Part shown: piece after piece, positions 1 through 5,593 of the stretch
Position numbering within the stretch: position 1 is the first letter of the stretch
Layout of the letters: every line of letters starts with the position of its first letter
Origin: Syntrophaceae bacterium
Lineage (GTDB): Bacteria; Desulfobacterota; Syntrophia; Syntrophales; UBA5619
Direction: 5' to 3'
NCBI GenBank assembly: GCA_919902745.1
Contig: CAKKRN010000201.1
Coordinates: forward strand, 1-6,186
DNA length: 6,186 bases
The notes under the pieces: generated by a model
Told to the model about the DNA's origin: nothing
The model's input: the letters and a program-made list of their open reading frames with translations, nothing else
Databases searched by the model: none
Program-made: the position numbers and the translations under genes

Positions 1-2786
1 TCCTCACTTTTTACATCCACCAGACAAACAAGGGGAAAATCCTCTTCCAATTTAACGAGAATCAACTCCAGATTGCCCGGCAGACCGCCATCCAAATCGA
101 ATCGTACCTCCGTTCCCGTTCCCATGATCTCCGGAGGCTTTCCTCTTCTGCCGCCCCGCAGGATCCTGACAGGAAAAGGATGGCAGCCGATATCCAGTCG
201 GACTTCGAACACTTAAAGAAGATTAAAATTAAGGAGATCTCTCTTTTTGACGGAAAAGGAACCGCCGCCTATTCCACAACCGCGGGTGTTAGAGGAGAAA
301 ATCATGCCAAATCAGATTTCTTCTCCTGGGCAACGGACCCGGTAAGCAAGGGGTCGGTCTGGATTGGGTATGAAAAGGCGGAGGGACGGCGCATACCCGT
401 GACTGCAGGAAGCCCCGCTTCTCCCCATTTTGGGATTTTGCTTGTCACCCCATTGTATCGGGAATCCGCCGCCGGCAGTAAGCAAAAGCCTGGAGGAAAA
501 TTCGCCGGCGCTCTCATGTTCAAGGTCGATCTGGAGGGAATGCTCGCCGAGCGTTCGCTCTTGTTCACATCGATGATGAAATTGCACCGCTTATGGATCA
601 TGGACAGGGACGGAACGGTTTTGCTGCAATCCGAGCACCCGGAGATGTTGATGAAAAGCATCCGGGAAAAGGATGAGACATGTCAGCAATGCCATCCTTC
701 CTTCGACCATGTTGAGACGATGCTGGGGAAAGCGGAAGGCGTCACGGAATATCAACTGAAAGGAAAGCAAAGGAAGGTCGCGGCCTTTGCTTCGATGTCC
801 TTTGAGAACGCCGCGTGGATCGTCGTGGTGAATGCGCCGTTGGACGAAGTGACGGCTTTCGTGCGGGAAGACCTCAAAGAGACCCTCTTGCTCCTCGGCA
901 TCCTGGTGTTCGTCCTGGGCATCGCCTTTTTCTTGGCTTACAGGAACTACCGCGAGAAAGTGGACCACGAGACGGCTATCAATACATTATTGAGCATCTC
1001 ATTATTGAATATCCATCTTGAAGAACAATTGGCCAAGATGTTTGAGATCATTATTTCCATTCCCTGGCTTAAAGTGGACGCGAAGGGATGTATCTTTCTG
1101 GTCAAAGAGAAATCCGACGTGCTGGTTATGGTGGTCCAAAAGGGACTCGACCCATCGTTGGTGACAATATGTGCAGAAGTTCCGTTTGGCCGCTGTATCT
1201 GTGGTCGGGCCGCCCTGACAGGAGAAATCGAGTTTGTCAACAGCGTTGATGAGCGCCACGACAATCGATACGAGGGTATTTCTCCTCACGGTCACTACTG
1301 CGTTCCGATCAAGCTCCATGACAAAGTACTCGGGGTGCTGAATCTGTATTTGAGAGCCGGACATCGCCAAGACAACAGGGAAGAGGATTTTCTCAAAGCG
1401 ATAACGGATGTAATGGCCGGTATCATCGAGCGAAAGCGGGCGGAAGAAAAGATTCACCTGCTTTCTTATTATGATGGCTTGACCGGTCTGCCGAATCGCA
1501 CTTTTTATAAGGAGCTGATGCAGAGATCCATTGAGCATGCTAAACGCCATAAAGAGATATTTGCCCTTATTTACATCGGATTGGATAATTTTCAGCGGAT
1601 TAACGATACGCTCGGGCATAGCATCGGAGATCTCCTGCTGAAGGCCGTTGCTGACAGACTTGCCGGCTCTTTGCGAAGGAGCGATTACGTTGCCAGATCA
1701 GATGAAGGTGAAACAACGAATGTCGTCTCTCGGGTGGGTGGAGATGAGTTTATCGTATTGGCGCATGATCTCACCCAGGTTCAGGATGCCGCAATAGCTT
1801 CCCATCGCTTACTAAAGGAAATATCCGATCCCTATGATCTGAACGGTCACGAGGTATTTATTACCGCCAGTATCGGCATTTCCCTGTATCCCGATGACGG
1901 AGCGGATGTTGACGACCTCCTGAAAAACGCCGATACTGCCTTGGAGCATGCAAAAAAAGAAGGGAAGAACAACTATCAATTCTACTCAAGATCGATGAAT
2001 TCCTCTGTTCTGGAACTCCTGACGCTGGAAAACGACCTGCACAAGGCCCTGGAGCGAAACGAACTGGTGCTCTACTACCAGCCGAAGGTGGATGCGGCAT
2101 CAAGAATGGTCAAGGGAATGGAAGCGCTTATACGCTGGAAGCATCCCGATAGGGGCTTGATTCCGTCCATGCAATTTATTCCCCTGGCCGAAGCAAGCGG
2201 CCTCATCGTACCCATCGGAGAGTTTGTGATACGCACCGTCTGTATGCAAAGCAAACAATGGCAGGAAGCCGGTTACAAACAGATAAACATTGCCCTGAAC
2301 GTATCGAGTCGCCAGTTTGATCAACAGAACCTGATAGAAATAGTTAAGGAGGCATTACAGGATGCCATGATTCCTCCCCAATGCCTGGAGTTGGAAATAA
2401 CGGAAAGCACCATTATGCGGAACCCGGAGAAGGCTGTGCGGACCCTGACTGAACTAAAAGCGATGGGGATACAGATTGCGATTGATGATTTCGGCACGGG
2501 ATATTCTTCGCTGAGCTATTTGAAACGGCTGCCGCTGGATTTTTTAAAGATAGATCAGTCCTTTGTCAAGAGCCTGGCGTCCGACCTCAGCGATCAGGCA
2601 ATCGTCAGGGCGACGATCGCTATGGCGCACAGCCTGAATTTGAAGACCGTTGCCGAAGGTGTGGAGACAGAGGAGCAGTTGTCCTTCCTGCAGGAACATG
2701 GATGCGACGAAATCCAGGGCTACTTGTTCAGCCGGCCTTTGCCGGCAGAGGAGATCCCGGGGATATTGGCAAAAGGATACCTATAG
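1..2786 (+). CDS. Membrane-bound sensor GGDEF/EAL protein with heme-motif Cache domain and GAF domain (5' partial)
   Basis: Predicted c-di-GMP enzyme, probably both diguanylate cyclase and phosphodiesterase. The frame is open from the first complete codon (base 3) to TAG at 2784-2786, giving 928 visible residues; the true start and presumably a first membrane helix lie upstream. The ATG at 180 is unlikely to be the start, because the preceding residues (HQTNKGK..., IARQTAIQIESYLRSR) look like the first helix of a Cache sensor. Counting from that Met: Cache sensor to about 230, with CQQCH at 168-172; one membrane helix at about 234-254; GAF at about 285-415; GGDEF domain at about 425-605 with DGLTGLPNR and intact GGDEF at 520-524; EAL domain at about 612-865. 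EAL-domain residues present: EAL 648-650, N707, E739, DDFGTG 769-774, K790/D792, E826 and Q846. The sensor should face the periplasm and control the cytoplasmic output domains. Whether both activities operate cannot be told from sequence. Confidence 0.93.
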   Translation, partial: LTFYIHQTNKGKILFQFNENQLQIARQTAIQIESYLRSRSHDLRRLSSSAAPQDPDRKRMAADIQSDFEHLKKIKIKEISLFDGKGTAAYSTTAGVRGENHAKSDFFSWATDPVSKGSVWIGYEKAEGRRIPVTAGSPASPHFGILLVTPLYRESAAGSKQKPGGKFAGALMFKVDLEGMLAERSLLFTSMMKLHRLWIMDRDGTVLLQSEHPEMLMKSIREKDETCQQCHPSFDHVETMLGKAEGVTEYQLKGKQRKVAAFASMSFENAAWIVVVNAPLDEVTAFVREDLKETLLLLGILVFVLGIAFFLAYRNYREKVDHETAINTLLSISLLNIHLEEQLAKMFEIIISIPWLKVDAKGCIFLVKEKSDVLVMVVQKGLDPSLVTICAEVPFGRCICGRAALTGEIEFVNSVDERHDNRYEGISPHGHYCVPIKLHDKVLGVLNLYLRAGHRQDNREEDFLKAITDVMAGIIERKRAEEKIHLLSYYDGLTGLPNRTFYKELMQRSIEHAKRHKEIFALIYIGLDNFQRINDTLGHSIGDLLLKAVADRLAGSLRRSDYVARSDEGETTNVVSRVGGDEFIVLAHDLTQVQDAAIASHRLLKEISDPYDLNGHEVFITASIGISLYPDDGADVDDLLKNADTALEHAKKEGKNNYQFYSRSMNSSVLELLTLENDLHKALERNELVLYYQPKVDAASRMVKGMEALIRWKHPDRGLIPSMQFIPLAEASGLIVPIGEFVIRTVCMQSKQWQEAGYKQINIALNVSSRQFDQQNLIEIVKEALQDAMIPPQCLELEITESTIMRNPEKAVRTLTELKAMGIQIAIDDFGTGYSSLSYLKRLPLDFLKIDQSFVKSLASDLSDQAIVRATIAMAHSLNLKTVAEGVETEEQLSFLQEHGCDEIQGYLFSRPLPAEEIPGILAKGYL
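681..695 (+). other. CXXCH c-type heme attachment motif in the sensor domain
   Basis: The codons TGT CAG CAA TGC CAT encode C-Q-Q-C-H, the canonical motif for covalent heme c attachment. It lies in the extracytoplasmic part of the sensor, about 60 residues before the membrane helix, which is the compartment where cytochrome c maturation works. Heme c-containing periplasmic sensor domains are known from Geobacter chemotaxis receptors and Desulfovibrio DcrA, so a redox or gas sensing role is plausible. Heme loading and any distal ligand are inference. Confidence 0.7.
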
Positions 2787-2807
2787 ACCAGGAAGGCGAG
2801 GGGAATA

Positions 2808-2839
2808 AAAGCGTCCCGCCGGCGCCGGCGGAACGCTTT
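2808..2839. terminator. Probable bidirectional terminator between convergent genes
   Basis: A near-perfect palindrome. The outer arms AAAGCGT and ACGCTTT pair over 7 bp, then comes a C/A mismatch, then a perfectly self-complementary 16-base GC core (2816-2831). It starts 21 bases after the GGDEF/EAL stop and ends 32 bases before the stop of the opposing lipoprotein gene. The flanking A and T runs give a short U tract (three or four) in both transcripts. The U tract is weak for an intrinsic terminator, but the stem is very stable and the position is right. Confidence 0.7.
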
Positions 2840-2871
2840 CGTCCATCGTGGAAACGGTGGCGTTGACAACC

Positions 2872-3468
2872 TTACTTCTTTGCCTTCTTTTTCCCCTCGG
2901 CCTTGTCAGGGGCGGCGGCCAATTCCTTGAAGGCGGCTTCCCATTTTTCGATGACGCCCTTCAGTTCGCCCGCCTTGGCCTTTGCAGCGACTGCATCGGC
3001 GGCGATCATCTCTTTGGCGGCTTTCAGGTTTTCCCCGAAGGCCTTGGCATCCGCGGTCCATGCCTCTTTCTTATCTTTCAGCTTCTTTTCGACCTTCTTG
3101 GCGACCTCCTCGGTACCCTTCCAGGCCGCTTCGACGGCGGCCAGGGCGGCGGTCGCTTCGTCGGCGACGGCCTTCTTGCCCGCCTCCACGGCGCCGGCGG
3201 CCTTCTCGAAGCCGGCCTTGGCGTCCACGTAAACCTGTTTGGCTTCCTTGTACTTCTTCTCCTTCACCTGGGCCTCGGCCGCCTCCCAAAGCTTCTTGGC
3301 GGCATCCAGATCGGCGGCGGCGTACTTGTCGGCGCCCGCGGCCACTGCGGCATCCATGGCCGCCTGGGCGGCCTTCTGTTCCGCCTCCGGGGGCTTCGAA
3401 CAGCCGATGAAAACCAAAACCAGCGCAAGAACCATCATGAACGATACCGAGAACTTGAAATGCTTCAT
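2872..3468 (-). CDS. Ala/Lys-rich helical lipoprotein (DUF4398-like)
   Basis: A 198-residue protein with a lipoprotein signal peptide: K2 and K5, a hydrophobic stretch at about 8-20, then a lipobox ending VFIGC with the lipidated cysteine at 23. The residue after Cys is Ser, not Asp, so by the enterobacterial rule it would be sent to the outer membrane. The mature part is almost wholly Ala, Lys, Glu and Asp (about 30% Ala by my count) with no cysteine or obvious catalytic motif, and should be long alpha helices or coiled coil. The segment GADKYAAADLDAAKKLWEAA resembles the 'A.KYA...L..A...L..A' pattern of DUF4398-type envelope lipoproteins; this is recognition from memory. The ATG at 3468 is supported by AAGGAGG six bases upstream. 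The gene lies 55 bases downstream of tctA on the same strand but has its own promoter. Likely a structural envelope protein; specific function unknown. Confidence 0.85.
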   Translation of the reverse strand: MKHFKFSVSFMMVLALVLVFIGCSKPPEAEQKAAQAAMDAAVAAGADKYAAADLDAAKKLWEAAEAQVKEKKYKEAKQVYVDAKAGFEKAAGAVEAGKKAVADEATAALAAVEAAWKGTEEVAKKVEKKLKDKKEAWTADAKAFGENLKAAKEMIAADAVAAKAKAGELKGVIEKWEAAFKELAAAPDKAEGKKKAKK

Positions 3469-3474
3469 ACCTAA

Positions 3475-3481
3475 CCTCCTT
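3475..3481 (-). promoter_or_regulatory. Strong ribosome binding site of the lipoprotein gene
   Basis: On the - strand this reads AAGGAGG, six bases before the ATG at 3468. It is a near-full match to the anti-Shine-Dalgarno sequence, is the strongest such site in the window, and fixes the start codon. It suggests a highly translated product. Confidence 0.85.
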
Positions 3482-3522
3482 AGTTGAATGATTATAATGG
3501 CTTCCGGTGCGAAACCGATGTT

Positions 3523-3550
3523 GTTATATACCTTTCTCCGGCGTTGTCAA
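3523..3550 (-). promoter_or_regulatory. Sigma70-type promoter for the lipoprotein gene, inside the tctA 3' end
   Basis: Read on the - strand, a perfect -35 TTGACA (3545-3550) is followed by a 16-base spacer and a -10 TATAAC (3523-3528), one base off consensus. The -35 is within the last codons of tctA and the -10 covers its TAA stop (3524-3526). Transcription would begin near 3516, leaving a leader of about 48 bases before the lipoprotein ATG. A further perfect TATAAT (3491-3496) lies closer to the gene but has no matching -35. Confidence 0.7.
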
Positions 3551-5023
3551 GATGGATGTTTGGAAAATCATGGGCAGAATCACGGAGAGCAGGGCGATGC
3601 CCCACATGGCGAGGCAGAGGGGCGACGCCCAGAGGCCGCTTGCGTCACCCTGGGATATGATCAGCGCCTGCCGGAAGGATCTTTCCATGACCGGTCCCAA
3701 GACCAGTCCCACCACCAGGGGGGCCGGTTCATAGTCGAATTTGCGCATGACATAGCCCAGGACGCCTGCGCCCAGCATCACCCAGACGTCGAAAAGGGCG
3801 CCGTTGTCCCCGTAGGCGCCGATCGCGCACAGAACCAGGATGATCGGCATCAGATAGTGGTTGGGAATCCGGACGATCTTGGCAAATACCCCCACCAGGG
3901 GGAGATTCAGGATCAGCAGCATCATATTGCCGAGATAGAAACTCCCGATCACCCCCCAGAAGACATCGGGCCGGTCTCGCAGCAGAAAGGGACCCGGGGT
4001 GATGCCGTGAAGAAGCATCCCCCCTAACAGGACGGCCGTCGCCGGGGTGAAAGGAAGCCCCAGGGAGAGCAGCGGGATCATGGCGCCGCCCGCCGCCGCA
4101 TTGTTGGCCGATTCGGGACCGGCCACCCCTTCAATGGCGCCTTTCCCGAAATCCTCCTTGTGTTTGGAGATCGATCGTTCCAGGCCATAGGACGCAAATG
4201 AGGCCATGGTCGCCGCCGGTCCGGGCAGAAGGCCGATCAGAAACCCCAGCACCGATCCCCGGGCGATCGGTCCGACGGAACGTTTCATCTCCTTCCTGTT
4301 GGGATAGAGTTCGCGGAATCGGACCGGCAGAACCTCGATCGGTTTTTCCTTTGCGGCCATGACGGTGAGGACCTCCGCCACCCCGAAGAGGCCGGTGGTG
4401 ATCGCAATGAAGCTGATTCCCCCCTGGGCGGCTTCGATGCCGAAAGAGAAACGTTCCAGGCCGCCGATCGGATCCATTCCCACCGTGGAGAGGATCAGGC
4501 CGATCATGATCAGGATCAACGATTTGCTGCGGGATTTCCCGGTCAGGTTGGAAAGCAGCACGACTCCCAGCACGGTCAGGACGAAGTATTCCGCGGGACC
4601 GAAGGCCAGGGCGGACCGGGCCAGAAGGGGGGCGAAGAATTGCAGGGCGATCACGCTGAATGTTCCGGCGACAAAAGAGCCGATGGCCGAAATGGCGAGC
4701 GCCGCCCCGGCGCGTCCCTTTCGCGCCATCGCGTAACCGTCCAGGGTCGTGACGACGCTCGCCGGTTCTCCGGGGACATTGACCAGAATCGAGGTCGTGG
4801 AGCCCCCGTACATGGACCCGTAGTAGATTCCCGCCAGCATGATCAGCCCGGCGGTCGGGCCGAGCTTCAGGGTCAGCGGGATCACCATGGCCATGGCTGC
4901 CGCCGGTCCAAGGCCCGGAAGCACCCCGATCAGCGTGCCGAGGAGCGCGCCGAAGAAGCAGGCCGCGAAGTTGACAGGTTCCAGCGTCGTCAGCAGAAAG
5001 GATAGGACACCGTGGTCAGCCAT
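3524..5023 (-). CDS. tctA: Tripartite tricarboxylate transporter large permease subunit TctA
   Basis: The large integral inner-membrane subunit of a TctABC transporter, which moves a carboxylate-type solute delivered by the TctC binding protein, driven by an ion gradient rather than ATP. At 499 residues it has the usual family length and about a dozen hydrophobic segments. Family hallmarks are clear: GVLPGLGPAAAMAMVIPLT near residues 33-51, YYGSMYGGSTTSILVNVPGE near 67-86, the second-half counterpart LLPGPAATMASFASYGLERS near 264-283, and the family signature GVAGPESANNAAAGGAMIPL near 299-318, followed by LGLPFTPATAVLLGGM. The two PG-(L/P)-(G/A)-containing segments reflect the internal repeat of the family. 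The start ATG lies 17 bases after the tctB stop, with AGGGGAG 10 bases upstream. Substrate cannot be assigned from sequence. Confidence 0.95.
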   Translation of the reverse strand: MADHGVLSFLLTTLEPVNFAACFFGALLGTLIGVLPGLGPAAAMAMVIPLTLKLGPTAGLIMLAGIYYGSMYGGSTTSILVNVPGEPASVVTTLDGYAMARKGRAGAALAISAIGSFVAGTFSVIALQFFAPLLARSALAFGPAEYFVLTVLGVVLLSNLTGKSRSKSLILIMIGLILSTVGMDPIGGLERFSFGIEAAQGGISFIAITTGLFGVAEVLTVMAAKEKPIEVLPVRFRELYPNRKEMKRSVGPIARGSVLGFLIGLLPGPAATMASFASYGLERSISKHKEDFGKGAIEGVAGPESANNAAAGGAMIPLLSLGLPFTPATAVLLGGMLLHGITPGPFLLRDRPDVFWGVIGSFYLGNMMLLILNLPLVGVFAKIVRIPNHYLMPIILVLCAIGAYGDNGALFDVWVMLGAGVLGYVMRKFDYEPAPLVVGLVLGPVMERSFRQALIISQGDASGLWASPLCLAMWGIALLSVILPMIFQTSILTTPEKGI

Positions 5024-5033
5024 TTTTAAAAAA

Positions 5034-5040
5034 CTCCCCT
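5034..5040 (-). promoter_or_regulatory. Ribosome binding site of tctA, abutting the tctB stop
   Basis: On the - strand AGGGGAG follows directly after the tctB TAG stop and is separated from the tctA ATG by a 10-base A/T-only spacer. The tight packing argues for cotranscription and probably coupled translation of tctB and tctA. Confidence 0.6.
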
Positions 5041-5532
5041 CTAAAACAGGACTCCCCTGGGAAAGGACAATTTCAGCCAGACCTCAAAAAGAAGATAGCA
5101 GAAAAGGGTAAGCCCCGCGGAGAGGGCAATGGGCCTTCCCCAATCCTTTGTCTCCGTGAGTCTGCTGGAGATGATCCCAAAAAGAAAGGTGGAGACGAAG
5201 AAGCCGATCCATTGCATCATAAGCAGGTAAAGGATGAAAATGGCGATCATCCGGATGGCCTTTCCTTCACCGCTGTTCCGGAGAAGGGATTCCCTCACGG
5301 ATCGGCCGCCGTCCCGCTGTTCTTCCCGATGGTCCTTCCGTGTGGATTTCCAGAGGGCCCGAACCAGTTGCCCGACGCCCAGGATCGTCAACACCGCTCC
5401 CAGGATCAGCGGAAAGACCGCAGGGCCGGGACTCTCCCACGTGTCCAGCGGATATCTGGTGGTGTAAGACAGGAAGACGGCGCCAAACAGGATCACCACC
5501 AGGTTGCTTGCAATCTCTTTTCGAGTCGTCAT
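5041..5532 (-). CDS. tctB: Tripartite tricarboxylate transporter small permease subunit TctB
   Basis: The small membrane subunit that partners TctA. From the chosen ATG it has 163 residues, typical for the family. Hydrophobic segments: NLVVILFGAVFL near the N terminus; FPLILGAVLTILGVGQLV; a charged cytoplasmic-type loop rich in Arg, Lys and Glu; MIAIFILYLLMMQWIGFFVSTFLFGII; and ALSAGLTLFCYLLFEVWL. The C terminus LSFPRGVLF matches the usual TctB ending of a hydrophobic helix then (L/F)PRG. The start is chosen at ATG 5532 because GGAG lies 8 bases upstream and the family's N terminus begins here. In-frame GTG codons at 5583 and 5553 would add 17 or 7 polar residues but lack a well-spaced ribosome binding site. 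It lies between tctC and tctA in the standard order. Confidence 0.88.
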   Translation of the reverse strand: MTTRKEIASNLVVILFGAVFLSYTTRYPLDTWESPGPAVFPLILGAVLTILGVGQLVRALWKSTRKDHREEQRDGGRSVRESLLRNSGEGKAIRMIAIFILYLLMMQWIGFFVSTFLFGIISSRLTETKDWGRPIALSAGLTLFCYLLFEVWLKLSFPRGVLF

Positions 5533-5554
5533 CGATCGTTCTCCGTTATGCACC

Positions 5555-5577
5555 CCCTCCCCGGACTCTCGGAAGGG
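5555..5577 (-). other. Possible RNA stem-loop between tctC and tctB
   Basis: On the - strand CCCTTCC (5571-5577) can pair with GGGAGGG (5555-5561), giving 7 bp with one G-U pair and a 9-base loop. It lies in the 61-base gap after the tctC stop and before the tctB start. There is no U tract, so it is not a classic terminator. Such structures often protect binding-protein mRNA or cause partial attenuation, but the role here is inferred and the stem is short. Confidence 0.35.
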
Positions 5578-5593
5578 ATGCACGGAACCGGCG

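Noticed and set aside
180..182. ATG as the true start of the GGDEF/EAL gene
   Set aside because: The frame is open to the window edge and the upstream translation looks like the N-terminal helix of a Cache sensor. Starting here would also remove the first membrane anchor and leave the sensor in the wrong compartment. The purine-rich AGGAAAAGG just before it touches the ATG and is a poor ribosome binding site.
481..1080. Drop in GC near base 960, just after the membrane helix, as a sign of domain swapping
   Set aside because: Hand counts of sample lines give about 53-60% before and about 39% after, but similar swings occur elsewhere in the same gene (for example about 40% at 1-60 and 2281-2340, about 60% at 2581-2640). 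There is no single clean step.
1002..1619. A 205-codon open frame on the - strand inside the GGDEF/EAL gene
   Set aside because: It is wholly antisense to well-recognised GAF and GGDEF coding sequence and shows no family resemblance of its own.
2848..3474. A 208-codon open frame on the + strand covering the whole lipoprotein gene
   Set aside because: It is antisense to a gene with a clear signal peptide, lipobox and AAGGAGG. Its Gly/Leu-rich translation is what the complement of Ala/Lys codons produces, and it has no convincing ribosome binding site.
3488..4027. A 179-codon + strand frame over the end of tctA
   Set aside because: It lies antisense to the conserved TctA C-terminal region; its His/Gln/Asp-rich translation is typical of a shadow frame.
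5533..5583. GTG at 5583 as the start of tctB
   Set aside because: No ribosome binding site precedes it, the extra residues are polar and unlike TctB N termini, and the ATG at 5532 has GGAG at a good distance.
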